A stretch of 64,000 nt of DNA from Haloactinomyces albus (lineage in GTDB: Bacteria > Actinomycetota > Actinomycetes > Mycobacteriales > Pseudonocardiaceae), in assembly GCF_031458135.1 (NCBI RefSeq), contig NZ_JAVDXW010000001.1:1054001-1118000 (forward strand), written 5' to 3'. A model generated the notes under the pieces. The model worked only from the letters and a program-made list of their open reading frames with translations, was not told the origin of the DNA and did not search any database. Below, one piece after another: positions 52,314-61,115 of this stretch; position 1 is the first letter of the stretch; every line of letters starts with the position of its first letter. A program made the translations under genes and the position numbers.

Positions 52314-53264
52314 TCAGCCTTCGCAGCCGATACCATCGCCATTGCTGTCGAACCGATGTGGGTCTCCCGGACGGACCCGGAAGTTGTTCGCCGAGACTTG
52401 CGAGCAATCCTTGTCCGGCGGAGGCGGTGGGAAGAGGTAGGCTCCCGCGCCGCTGTCCGTCTTCGATCGTGGCTCGGGTTGCGGCTCCGGTTCGGCCTCC
52501 GACTCGGAGGTGCTTTCCGGCTGTCCGCGAGGGGCGCAGACACCCCAGAGGTTCTCGCCGGCGCTTCGGGCATCCACTTCGGCTGCGCTGATCCTGTCCC
52601 AGTACTTGTCGTTGGGCTGGTAGAGCTCGGCTTCGGCGAAGCCGCCTCGAACCATCTCCAGATTGACGAAAGTCCCCTCGGCGTTCCACAGGTACAGCAG
52701 GTACCGGTCGTACTGGTCTTTCAGTTCCTCGTCACGCTGCACCCATACCGTGCTGCCCACAGGAATGAGTTCGGTGAGATGAGCGGCGGCTTCCCGGCCG
52801 TAGCACTGCACCGGCTCGGAAGGGTCCCGAGTCTCCGGAGTATCGATCTCCAACAGCCGCACCTCGACCGGGGACGTACCGGCCAGTGCGGTGCCTGCCG
52901 CGAGCGCGGCCAACTCCACGGTGTCACCATCCACGATCCGCCGGACCATGGCCTGCTGTGCTTCCTCCGGCACACCTTCCGGTACCGGGGTCTCCGGCGT
53001 CATGGAGGGCGGCCGGGAGGCGGTCGTCGACGGTGATCCGGTGTTGCTCGGGGCCGACTGCGCCTGATCAGCAGGTGGGGAAGGCGGCACGGGCGGGGCC
53101 ACCGCCCCGGCCACGATGAGCACCGCGATTCCCATTCCCAGCCGCGCCAGGAACCCCTTGATGACGCCTCTGCGTCGGCGCCGGATGCGGCGTACTGCAA
53201 AAACCACAGCCCAGACCATCACCGCAAAAGCGACGAGCCCGAGCAGCGCGCTCAGCGCTTCCAT
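52314..53264 (-). CDS. membrane-anchored thermonuclease with C-terminal excalibur domain
   Basis: The ATG at 53264 gives 316 residues. Two membrane spans open the protein (LSALLGLVAFAVMVWAVVFAV and LGMGIAVLIVAGAVA), followed by a Pro/Ser/Thr linker. The SNase domain has VDGDTVELA, VRLLEIDTPET (catalytic-type Arg) and DQYDRYLLYLW. A Glu/Pro spacer precedes the C-terminal excalibur loop PHRFDSNGDGIGCE. The nuclease would face outside the cell, using calcium to cut DNA or RNA. The plus-strand fragment at 50814-51101 has the same end module. Confidence 0.88.
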   Translation of the reverse strand: MEALSALLGLVAFAVMVWAVVFAVRRIRRRRRGVIKGFLARLGMGIAVLIVAGAVAPPVPPSPPADQAQSAPSNTGSPSTTASRPPSMTPETPVPEGVPEEAQQAMVRRIVDGDTVELAALAAGTALAGTSPVEVRLLEIDTPETRDPSEPVQCYGREAAAHLTELIPVGSTVWVQRDEELKDQYDRYLLYLWNAEGTFVNLEMVRGGFAEAELYQPNDKYWDRISAAEVDARSAGENLWGVCAPRGQPESTSESEAEPEPQPEPRSKTDSGAGAYLFPPPPPDKDCSQVSANNFRVRPGDPHRFDSNGDGIGCEG

Positions 53265-53717
53265 GGCTTCGGTGATCCCACCTCGATGAGAAACTTCGGG
53301 ATACGCGGATCCTTCGGGACTTGCATGCCGAAGTGGTGCTCCCACGATGACCACAACGGGAAAGGCCACCGAGACCGGCACGGGATCCAACACGACGACC
53401 ACAGGAATTTGTGTCACAGCTCCGGCGTGGACGCATCCACAAAATTGGTGAAGCGTTCGGAGCTCGTACCGATGGCTCTGTTGGGCACGGGTCGGCCTGC
53501 GGATTCCTCTCAGCAAGTCGACGCCTGTCCTCCAGCAGGCTCGGACCGTTCGGCTCGCCCCACGGACGTGGCCACTCGGGTTCGGGTCCGGGCTCGGGTA
53601 GGTCAATTTCTCGCGAAATAGACCAACCTCCCGGCACTCGTTCACGGGCCGGTACGGCCGCGTCGCAGAGCTGCCGGGCATTGAGTGCACTCGCACCCGC
53701 GTGGCGCGTGCTGACCG
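53265..53717. other. 453-bp gap upstream of the nuclease, with a 24-bp inverted repeat
   Basis: No convincing gene is present. At 53601-53624 GGTCAATTTC and GAAATAGACC form 10-bp arms with one mismatch around TCGC. Its core TTTCTCGCGAAA is nearly that of the palindrome at 3867-3890 (TTTCGCGCGAAA). The left part should hold the nuclease promoter. Confidence 0.45.
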
Positions 53718-53918
53718 GTGACAGAGCACCGATCCAGGCAGGACCCGCGCCTGATCGTGGGACGGCTGCACTCCTGGACGAACAACTTCGGCAAACACCG
53801 CCGAATCACCGACCGCGACGGCGCCATTGTCGATTTCTACCTCTACCTCGCCGCCGCCCTGATCACCGTGCGTCGTCTCATCCAACGCGCCCGCACCCAC
53901 TACCGCCGGCCGACCTGA
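53718..53918 (+). pseudogene. remnant of an IS5-family-type DDE transposase (C-terminus)
   Basis: The frame reads VGRLHSWTNNFGKHRRITDR and then DGAIVDFYLYLAAALITVRR, ending in an Arg/His-rich tail. This is the typical C-terminal end of IS5-type transposases, normally RWVVERTxSWLxxF..R..R. The initial VER is GR here, and the catalytic Asp residues upstream are absent. No inverted repeats are recognisable. It marks an old insertion in this decayed region. Confidence 0.7.
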
Positions 53919-54062
53919 CCCACCACCCGACGCCGCAAATAACTCCTACTGCCGGAGCACCACTGTGGAAACCACTCGGCAGCCGGCGGAGTGCTACTTC
54001 GGAGATCGACCGACATCATGGCCATCCCCTTCACGGTCTTGTCCGGGCTCTACGCTGGCAGC

Positions 54063-54575
54063 ATGGCCGACTACCTGCTCATCATCGGTGATCGGGAGGC
54101 GCTCGGATGGGTGCTCACCGAACAACGGATGGCCTTTCCCGACTTCAAGCGTGCCGAGATACGCGCTCTCACGGCGGGTGACCGGCTCTTCGTCTACACC
54201 ACGCGGGGATGTTTCGGTAATCCCACCCGGGACCGGGGACGGGTGATCGCCTGCGGTGAGGTGCGCTCGGCGGTGGCCGAGCTGGAGGAGCCCGTGGAAC
54301 TCGGTGGTCGCCGCTTCCCGGCGGGATGCGACCTGCACATCGCCGAAGCCACGGCGTGGTCGGACGGCGTCGAGCTGGCACCCCTCGTGCCCGAGCTCGG
54401 CCTTTTCGAGGGCGCGGAAGAGCACTGGAGTATCCGGCTGCGCCGACCCCTGGCCAAACTCACCCCACACGACGCCGAGCTGCTCGACCGGCACCTCGCC
54501 GGACACCGGCGCTACCCGCTGGACCAGGTCCTGGCCGACTACGCCCGATGGTGGCAACCATCGAAGGCACCATAG
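54063..54575 (+). CDS. EVE/PUA-like domain protein
   Basis: The ATG at 54063 gives 170 residues; an in-frame ATG at 54018 is possible. DYLLIIGDREALGWVLTEQR and LTAGDRLFVYTTRG then RGRVIACGEVRSAVAE resemble EVE/ASCH proteins of the PUA superfamily, which bind modified bases in RNA or DNA. Such genes often occur next to restriction or defence genes. The C-terminal third (PLAKLTPHDAELLDRHLAG) is helical. No ribosome site is obvious. It lies between a transposase remnant and a DsbA-like pseudogene. Confidence 0.65.
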   Translation: MADYLLIIGDREALGWVLTEQRMAFPDFKRAEIRALTAGDRLFVYTTRGCFGNPTRDRGRVIACGEVRSAVAELEEPVELGGRRFPAGCDLHIAEATAWSDGVELAPLVPELGLFEGAEEHWSIRLRRPLAKLTPHDAELLDRHLAGHRRYPLDQVLADYARWWQPSKAP

Positions 54576-54905
54576 CGTGCCGCCGTCCGCTCGAGCAGCC
54601 GCACCTGGTAGTCGACCTCTTCCGCAGCCCGCACACCCTGTACCCGGCGAGCTGCGGCGATCAGTTCAAAAGCCGGCATCGAGGTCGACGGCCAAGCATC
54701 CGTGTCGAAGGCACCGAAGAGTCCCGGCTCGGGGTTGGCCAGGACCGCCGTCTCCACGGGCACGATGCCCCGGGGGGATTCCTCGACCGTTGACCAATTC
54801 CAGTGGCCACGGGCGCTGATCGAAGAGCACGTCCACACCCTCCGCTTGGCGAGCGGCGCGGAGTCGGTGCACTGCGACCACGGCCCATATCCGACCTCAT
54901 GGGAT
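54539..54905 (-). pseudogene. broken DsbA-family (thioredoxin-fold) oxidoreductase
   Basis: Reading leftward, one frame gives EGVDVLFDQRPWPLELVNGR; after a frameshift near 54790, another gives VPVETAVLANPEPGLFGAFD and TSMPAFELIAAARRVQGVRA. Together they match the helical insert of actinobacterial DsbA-like proteins. The N-terminal CPWxW active-site region is missing and the C-terminus is replaced by unrelated residues. The remnant overlaps the 3' end of the EVE-like gene by 37 bp, suggesting that a rearrangement joined them. Confidence 0.65.
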
Positions 54906-54932
54906 AGACATCCAACGACCGATTTCAGCGCG

Positions 54933-55886
54933 TCATGAGTGCAGGGACTCGGAGGGCGACATGCCGTACTTGCTCCGGTACGCTGCGGCAAACCTCCCGG
55001 TGTGCGTGAATCCCCATCGCGCCGCGACCTCGGCGACGGTTGTCGAATCGTTGGCCTTCGTCAGGTCTTCGTGAGCGTGCGCGAGACGGATGTTCCTGAG
55101 GCAGACCACCGGGGTCATGCCGACATACTGCTGGAACCCTTCCTGGAGACGCCGCACGCTCACCTCGGCGACTTCGGCCATGTCAGCGACCGTCCACGGT
55201 CGAGCCGGGTCGTCGTGCATCTGATCGAGCACCCGATTGACGATGCGTGGACGAGCGGGCGGCGTGGTTTCGAGGTCCGGAGTGACCGCGAGGATGAACC
55301 CGGTTGTGATGGTGCTGGAGACCTGCTTCTTCATCAGATCGCTGCTCAGTAGGTCCCGCATGTGCGGCAGGTCGTTGGAGAGCATCCGCACGAAGTGCAT
55401 CCAGCTTCTGGTTGCCGCTATCCGGGGATCGATATGAGAAGGCACTTCGACCTTGCGGTGCACCGGGGAGGCCAGCACTCGTTCCATCTCTCGCTCGAGG
55501 CCGAAGCGATCAAACTTCACCCCGACGACCGTGCAATCCTGAGACCAGCGGGTAATAGGGGTTGCGATGTTCGGCGAGAAGATCGTGCCTTCCCCCTCAC
55601 CGGAGACGACTTTCTCTCCTTTGTGCGCTGACTCGAGGAGTCCCGCCATCGGCATGTTCACCTCGTAGGCGTCCGGGTAGTCACAGTCGATGGCGACCTC
55701 GGCGCCCCAGCCGATCCGACCGACCGTCACGGAACCCAGATCGGCAGTACGCATCGAAAGATCGAGGTGGTCCGCAGGCGAAAGCAGTTTCAGCTCGTGC
55801 GGGAAGTAGGCACCCGAGACCGCCCGGGCAGCCTCGTTCCAGTCGTGCGTGTCCATCGCGCTGATGACCTCGGGGGACGTGCTCAC
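54933..55886 (-). CDS. AraC family regulator, probable controller of gcoAB
   Basis: The GTG at 55886 has AGGAGG ten bases upstream; the protein is 317 residues. The first 200 are an AraC-binding-like sensor domain. The last 100 are two helix-turn-helix units: [20 protein letters not shown] and [20 protein letters not shown], ending GMSPSESL. It is divergent from the gcoA gene with a 270-bp gap, the usual place for an AraC activator and its target. Aromatic-catabolism operons are often controlled this way. The effector, perhaps guaiacol, is inferred. Confidence 0.88.
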   Translation of the reverse strand: MSTSPEVISAMDTHDWNEAARAVSGAYFPHELKLLSPADHLDLSMRTADLGSVTVGRIGWGAEVAIDCDYPDAYEVNMPMAGLLESAHKGEKVVSGEGEGTIFSPNIATPITRWSQDCTVVGVKFDRFGLEREMERVLASPVHRKVEVPSHIDPRIAATRSWMHFVRMLSNDLPHMRDLLSSDLMKKQVSSTITTGFILAVTPDLETTPPARPRIVNRVLDQMHDDPARPWTVADMAEVAEVSVRRLQEGFQQYVGMTPVVCLRNIRLAHAHEDLTKANDSTTVAEVAARWGFTHTGRFAAAYRSKYGMSPSESLHS

Positions 55887-56156
55887 TACCTCGCCTCCTC
55901 TCACCCCAAGCTTCCGCGCTCCGTTTCCATCGCCTCAGCAGCATTCAACCGCGTGACACCCGTCACCAAAAGATGTCCTGAGAGCCAGACCATAGTTCAC
56001 CGCGCTTTTTGTACCTTGCCCGCGCTCGCCGGATCGACGGCCGATGAGGCCACGTGGTCTTCTTCCAGCTACCGCATAGCGGTTACCACTGCTGATCAGC
56101 TCGATGGTGCCTCTGCCAGGCACGGTCGTGCCACGCACTACCAAGGGAGCAGGTCC
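55887..56156. promoter_or_regulatory. divergent regulatory gap between the AraC gene and gcoA
   Basis: The 270 bp between the two divergent starts contains no gene and must hold both promoters and the regulator's sites. I cannot point to a clear palindrome or a direct repeat pair. The gcoA ribosome site is AAGGGAG at about 56142-56148. Confidence 0.4.
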
Positions 56157-57377
56157 ATGACCATGACGAGCCCGGACTGGATCGCCGACATCACGATGGA
56201 GGAGCTCGAGCAGAACCCGTATCCGTTCTACGAGCGCCTGCGCAAAGAAGCGCCGCTGGCCTACGTCCCGGCACTCGGTTGTTACGTGGCTTCGACCAAG
56301 GAGATGTGCAAGCGCATCGCCGGCGCTGACGACGGGGACTTCGAAGGCATCATCGCCCCGGCGGGCAGGCGCACCTTCGGGGATCCGGCGGTGCTCGACG
56401 CCAACGGCGAGCAGCACGACGAGCTGCGCGCCATGGTCGATCCCGGCCTGCAGCCCAGCCAGGTCGACCGTTACGTCGACGGCCTGGCACGACCCATCGC
56501 GCGTCGCTACCTCGAGCAGTTCGAGAACGACGGCCACGCTGATCTGGTCGCCCAGTTCTGCGAACCAGTCAGTGTCCGCAGCCTCGGCGATCTGATGGGG
56601 CTGCAGTCGGTGAGCTCGGACAAGCTGCGGGAGTGGTTCCGCAAGCTCAACGTGTCGTTCACCAACGCGGGAGTGGACGCCGACGGCAACTTCGCCAATC
56701 CGGACGGGTTCATCCCCGGTGACGAGGCCAAGGCCGAGATCCGCGAGATCCTCGACCCGCTGCTGGACAAGTGGACGGTCGAACCCGACGACAGTGCGCT
56801 GTCCCACTGGTTGCACGACGGCATGCCCGAAGGGCAGGTGCGCGACCGGGAGACCATCTACCCGAACGTGTTCGTGTATCTGCTCGGCGCGATGCAGGAA
56901 CCGGGCCACGCGATGGCCTCCACCATCGCCGGGCTGCTCACCCGTCCGGATCAATTGGAGCGGGTGATCGACGACCCCTCGCTGATCCGTCGGGCGATCA
57001 CCGAAGCCGTGCGCTGGACCTCGCCCATCTGGTCGGCCACCGCACGGCGCAGCACCAAGGACCTGACCATCGACGGCGTCGAGCTGCCGGCCGGCTCGGT
57101 GGTGATGATGTCCTACGGCTCGGCCAATCACGACGAGAGCGACTACGACGATCCGTCCCGGTACGACCTGGACCGCACGCCGATCCCGAACCTGGCCTTC
57201 GGTGCGGGCAAGCATGCCTGCGCGGGCACCTACTTCGCCACCGAGGTCGTCCGGATCGGCCTGGAAGAGCTGTTCGAGGCCATCCCCAACCTCGAGTCCA
57301 ATACCGACTCCGAGACGGACTACTGGGGATGGGGCTTTCGTAGCCCGCTGGAAGTGCCCGTCGAGTGGGAAGTGTGA
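56157..57377 (+). CDS. gcoA: cytochrome P450 aryl-O-demethylase, GcoA-like (CYP255A)
   Basis: The ATG at 56157, after AAGGGAG, gives 406 residues. The haem loop is [19 protein letters not shown], with the Cys ligand. The I-helix segment [15 protein letters not shown] is the unusual GcoA form. Active-site Phe residues known from Amycolatopsis GcoA are matched in [23 protein letters not shown] and WGWGFRSP. GcoA demethylates guaiacol and related aryl ethers to catechols, releasing formaldehyde. The reductase partner gcoB follows, as in the known system. The AraC gene is upstream and divergent. Confidence 0.93.
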   Translation: MTMTSPDWIADITMEELEQNPYPFYERLRKEAPLAYVPALGCYVASTKEMCKRIAGADDGDFEGIIAPAGRRTFGDPAVLDANGEQHDELRAMVDPGLQPSQVDRYVDGLARPIARRYLEQFENDGHADLVAQFCEPVSVRSLGDLMGLQSVSSDKLREWFRKLNVSFTNAGVDADGNFANPDGFIPGDEAKAEIREILDPLLDKWTVEPDDSALSHWLHDGMPEGQVRDRETIYPNVFVYLLGAMQEPGHAMASTIAGLLTRPDQLERVIDDPSLIRRAITEAVRWTSPIWSATARRSTKDLTIDGVELPAGSVVMMSYGSANHDESDYDDPSRYDLDRTPIPNLAFGAGKHACAGTYFATEVVRIGLEELFEAIPNLESNTDSETDYWGWGFRSPLEVPVEWEV

Positions 57378-57439
57378 CGGTCGACGGCCGAGCGGTGGCA
57401 CACCGGACCCCGGCATCACCGGACAGAAAGGACGCACCG

Positions 57440-58477
57440 ATGAGCGATACCCACGAGATCCGGATCAGCACGCTGGAAAAGTCCACGTCCTGTCCTGACG
57501 ATCAGCCCGTTCTCGAGTCGTTCCTGCGGGAGGGCATCTGGCTGCCGCACTCGTGCACTCAGGGCACCTGCGGCACCTGCAAGATGAAAGTACTGGAAGG
57601 CGAAATCGATCACCGCGGCTCCTCGGAGTACACGCTCACGCTCGAGGAGCGGGACGCCGGCATCGCGCTGGGCTGTCAGGCCACACCGCGCTCGAACCTG
57701 ATGCTGGAGCCGGTCGAACAGCTCGATCCCGACGACGGTGTGGTACGCCATCCGCTCAAGGACGTCATCGGCACCGTGGTGACACTCGACGACATCGCAC
57801 GCGACATCCGCCGACTGGTCGTCGAACTCGACGATCCGATGAACTTCAACGCCGGGCAGTACGCCGAGATCAAGGTGCCGGGCACCGACGTGGCAAGGCA
57901 GTACTCCATGGCCAACCCACCGTCACAGACCGACCGGCTGGAGTTCCACATCAAGCGCACCCCGGACGGTATCGCCACCGACGGTTGGATGTTCCGGGAA
58001 ATGCAGCGAGGAGATCGTGTCGAGCTCAAGGGCCCCCTCGGAGACTTCGGCATGAACACCCCGCAGGAAGAGCCGGCCATCCTGATCGCCGGCGGAACCG
58101 GTCTGGCTCCCCTGAAGTCGATCGTGCAGCACGCGCTCGCCGATGAACTGGCGCCACAGCTGTACCTCTATCAAGGCGGCCGCACCCGCCAGGACCTCTA
58201 CGACATGGAGTTCTTCCACCGGCTGGAACAGCAGTACGAGCAGTTCACCTACCGGCCCTGCCTCAGCGAGGAGGAGTGGAACGGCGCAACAGGCATGGTC
58301 ACCGATGCGGTGCTGGAGGACTTCACCTCGTGCAAGGGGCTCAGCGCCTACCTGTGCGGCCCGCCGCCCATGGTGGAAGCCGGGGTAAGGGCGCTCAAGC
58401 GACGGCGCATGGCTCCCCGCAAAATTTTCCGGGAGGAGTTCCTCGATGCCTCGCACACCGCTGCCGCAGTGAGCTGA
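57440..58477 (+). CDS. gcoB: GcoB-like reductase with N-terminal [2Fe-2S] ferredoxin domain
   Basis: The ATG at 57440, with AAAGGACG upstream, gives 345 residues. The N-terminal ferredoxin has CTQGTCGTCK and the fourth Cys in LGCQATPR. The FAD domain shows RQYSMANPPSQ, and the NADH domain LIAGGTGLAPLKSI and YLCGPPPMVEAGVRA. The ferredoxin-FAD-NADH order is that of Amycolatopsis GcoB, which feeds electrons to GcoA from NADH. It is 62 bp after gcoA and clearly co-transcribed. Its C-terminus (KRRRMAPRKIFREEF) is the usual one for the family. Confidence 0.92.
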   Translation: MSDTHEIRISTLEKSTSCPDDQPVLESFLREGIWLPHSCTQGTCGTCKMKVLEGEIDHRGSSEYTLTLEERDAGIALGCQATPRSNLMLEPVEQLDPDDGVVRHPLKDVIGTVVTLDDIARDIRRLVVELDDPMNFNAGQYAEIKVPGTDVARQYSMANPPSQTDRLEFHIKRTPDGIATDGWMFREMQRGDRVELKGPLGDFGMNTPQEEPAILIAGGTGLAPLKSIVQHALADELAPQLYLYQGGRTRQDLYDMEFFHRLEQQYEQFTYRPCLSEEEWNGATGMVTDAVLEDFTSCKGLSAYLCGPPPMVEAGVRALKRRRMAPRKIFREEFLDASHTAAAVS

Positions 58478-58541
58478 TGGCCTCAAGCTCCCACTCTTTC
58501 ACGCATCACCACGACGAATCAGTTCTTTTGACAGGAAAACA

Positions 58542-59135
58542 ATGATCGAGACACGTGCTGTCGTCGCCATGGCCAAAGGCGAGCCAGTCGATGTCGTCAC
58601 GATCCATGTTCCTGACCCCGGACCGGGGAGACCGTGGTGCGGGTGCAGACCTGCGGGGTCTGCCATACGGATCTTGCACTACCGCGAGGGTGGAATCAAC
58701 GACGAGTTTCCGTTCCCTGCTCGGACACGAGGCCACCCAGCCGATGCCCCTGGACGGCACGCCGCTGTCGCCGACGTTGGGCATCGGCGCGTTTGCCGAA
58801 CGCGCCCTGGTGCACTCCGGGCAGTGCGCCAGGGTCGATCCGACCGCGCGGCCCGCGGTGGCCGGGCTGCTCGGCTGCGGGGTCATGGCCGGGATCGGAT
58901 CGACGATCAACACTGGTCAGGTCACCCGTGGTGACTCGGTGGCGATCATCGGCTGCGGCTGCGTCGGGACTGGTGCTATAGCCGGCGCCCACCTGGCCGG
59001 AACGATGGTACTGGTGGGTGTTCACCCACTCCCGAGGTGCAACTGGAGCTGCCTCTGCTGGACGTATTCGCTCGGGGTGGTGCGTTGAAGTCCAGCTGGT
59101 ACGGCGAGGTGCTGCGTTCGGTGGTGATGCTGTGA
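58542..59135 (+). pseudogene. mscR: decayed mycothiol-dependent formaldehyde dehydrogenase (MscR/AdhE2-type)
   Basis: The start [20 protein letters not shown] is intact, but a frameshift near 58628 is needed to reach [15 protein letters not shown] and another near 58676 to continue with GGINDEFPF and then [10 protein letters not shown]. Later frames give [20 protein letters not shown], the NAD loop [13 protein letters not shown], then the final EVLRSVVML. At least three internal blocks are missing, including the structural zinc region, so about 45% of the protein is gone. The complete enzyme oxidises S-hydroxymethyl-mycothiol. Its place after gcoAB is logical, because demethylation makes formaldehyde. 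Confidence 0.85.
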
Positions 59136-59595
59136 TGTCCGCCCGCATCGACCACGCCACGACATCGGGAACGTTTTCCCCGGATGGCCAAACCTTCGAG
59201 GTGGACAACAACGTGTGGGTCGTCGGCGACGACGGGGAGTGTGTCGTGCTCGATGCTCCGCACGACGTGGACGCGATCCGGAAGCTGGTCGCCGGTCGCC
59301 GTACTCGAGCCATTGTGGCGACTCACGCTCACGACGATCATGTGCGCGTCGCACCCGGCGCCGTGTGTCTGCGCGCACCGCAGCTCGGTGCGGTCTTCTC
59401 ACCGGCGACACCCTCTTCTCCGGAGGACCAGGAGCGACCGGTCGGCTCCTACTCCGACTTCATCGCGATCAACAGCTCGATCAGCGCTCGCCACTGACAC
59501 TGCCCGAGGAGACCAGAGCGCTTCCTGGCCACGGTGACTCGACCACCATCGGAACCGAAAAACCGCTCTTGGACGAGTGGGTCAAATCTCGATAG
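59135..59595 (+). pseudogene. decayed metallo-beta-lactamase hydrolase of the mscR operon
   Basis: The ATG at 59135 overlaps the mscR stop (TGATG), as in intact operons. It reads DNNVWVVGDDGECVVLDAP and ATHAHDDHVRVAP, then jumps directly to GAVCLRAPQLGAVF. About 50 residues that normally lie between the two metal-binding blocks are lost. Frameshifts near 59400 and 59450 lead to TGDTLFSGGPGATGR and GHGDSTTIG. The intact protein would release formate from the mycothiol ester made by MscR. It cannot be functional here. Confidence 0.8.
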
Positions 59596-59832
59596 CAGCT
59601 CTCGGCATGCTGCTTACAAGGCATCTCACCAGCACCGACACCCACCACGACCAGCGACGACGGCCACACCGTGGACCCCGCTACCCCGCTGTGGCCACCC
59701 TTGTTGACTCCGTTTCATGCCACGATTGATGCCACGCTAGCTCGCCGCTCTGACGTTGCACCCGGGCGTTCAGGACGGCAACCACCACCCGACACATACC
59801 GCGTAGGCGCTTCCAGCTGTTACACAGTTGGC

Positions 59833-60462
59833 ATGGTCGAGATCGAGTACCAGGCTACGAGCGTGACGCCAAAGACCGGACGAGAGCCACTCACATCCCA
59901 AGTTCGGAACTACGGCGCGCACCTCGCCGACTTTTGGCGCTGGGCTTCATCGGATCTCCTGAGCAACACGTTACGCGGGACGCTCGCGGAATACATCGTC
60001 GCGCTCGCTCTCGGCGGGGTGGACGGCCGCGTGAGGAGGGAGTGGGATGCCGTCGACCTGATCACACCGGAAGGGATCAGAGTCGAGGTCAAGTCCGCGG
60101 CCTACCTTCAGACCTGGGTACAGGAGCGCCCGTCGCAGATCACCTTCGGCATTGCCCCCACCTACGGCTGGTATGCCGAAACGAACTCGTACTCGACCGA
60201 ACGCCGTAGACAGGCGGATGCATACGTCTTCTGCCTGCTGCACCACACCGACAAGGCCACCGTCGACCCATTGAATCTCGACCAATGGACGTTCCTTGTC
60301 ATGGCCACCTCAAAGTTGAACGAGTCGGTAGGCGACCAATCAAGGATCGGCCTCGCTGGGCTCCGGACGCATGGGGCCATCGAAGCATCGTTCGAGGACT
60401 TGTACTCGACATTCCACCGCGCGTTGAGTTCTCCACTCGATAACGACCCGACCCGTTGGTAG
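59833..60462 (+). CDS. conserved hypothetical protein with a possible PD-(D/E)XK nuclease core
   Basis: The ATG at 59833 gives 209 residues. It shows TLRGTLAEYIVALALGG, then REWDAVDLITPEGIRVEVKS, where Glu (helix), Asp and Glu-x-Lys fit the E...D...ExK arrangement of PD-(D/E)XK nucleases. The C-terminal half (YVFCLLHHTDKATVDPLNL) matches strands described for nuclease-like proteins of unknown role. No restriction, methylase or toxin gene is adjacent. It lies between the decayed mscR operon and an IS4-type element. The nuclease assignment is tentative. Confidence 0.65.
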   Translation: MVEIEYQATSVTPKTGREPLTSQVRNYGAHLADFWRWASSDLLSNTLRGTLAEYIVALALGGVDGRVRREWDAVDLITPEGIRVEVKSAAYLQTWVQERPSQITFGIAPTYGWYAETNSYSTERRRQADAYVFCLLHHTDKATVDPLNLDQWTFLVMATSKLNESVGDQSRIGLAGLRTHGAIEASFEDLYSTFHRALSSPLDNDPTRW

Positions 60463-60661
60463 TCGTCTGCCCCCCTTGCAACAACGCCGCCTCGCGTGTC
60501 TCCTCGGCCACCATCGGCGATCCACCTCGACTGGCCTGACGACCATCTCAGCAACGTCCTCACGGGCTCGGCGGCTCAGCCGCACAAAGATGAGGCCGAC
60601 GATGCAGCCCTGCAGTAGGTACTCCAAGCCAGCATCGACAACGTCACAGGAGCCGCGAAGG

Positions 60662-60952
60662 TCAGGGCTCCTCACTCGTGCTTGGGGCGGCTTCCTGCGC
60701 CACGGCATCGCTGCTCACGTTGGTCCCGTACTTTTCAACAGCCTTCCATAAGGGGTTGAGCTGCTCGCTCGACAGATTCCCGGCATCCCGCCACAGGTAC
60801 CAGGCTTCTCGGCCATCGAAGCTGGCGCCAGTGCTCTTGATCAATGAAAGTTGATCAGTCCAGTGGTCAGGATGGTCGAATTGGGCAGTCGCAACGATGC
60901 GCAGGCGCACACGGTGGGACTTGGTCACGGACGTGATCGAGTCGGTAGCCAT
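60662..60952 (-). CDS. small hypothetical protein
   Basis: The frame gives 96 residues with a natural composition: MATDSITSVTKSHRVRLRIV, ATAQFDHPDHWTDQLSLIKS and YLWRDAGNLSSEQLNPLWKA. It has no signal peptide, membrane span or recognised motif. The Trp-rich middle suggests a compact fold. The neighbouring 60463-60661 contains no supported gene. It reads towards the nuclease-like gene and away from the IS element. Confidence 0.45.
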   Translation of the reverse strand: MATDSITSVTKSHRVRLRIVATAQFDHPDHWTDQLSLIKSTGASFDGREAWYLWRDAGNLSSEQLNPLWKAVEKYGTNVSSDAVAQEAAPSTSEEP

Positions 60953-61105
60953 ACGCGGAGGCTAACGGCGAGGACTGACAGCAACGGCTGTGCTCGTGCC
61001 TCCGTAGCAACTAGGCACGCAACCGACACCGTGCCGCCTGGCAAACAGGCTTTGCTGCGCTCCCCGACCCAGTGTTTACCGAGGCTGATGCCAGGTAGAG
61101 GATGT

Positions 61106-61115
61106 CCCCTAGACG
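61106..61115. repeat. left copy of the target-site duplication of the IS4-family element
   Basis: CCCCTAGACG here and CCCCTAGCCG at 62583-62592 match in nine of ten bases and directly flank the inverted repeats. Confidence 0.65.

Noticed and set aside
60463-60661. A leftward frame reading VVDAGLEYLLQGCIVGLIFV and on.
   Set aside because: It is short, lacks a start with a ribosome site and runs into the opposite-strand gene at 59833-60462; it may be a remnant but cannot be supported.
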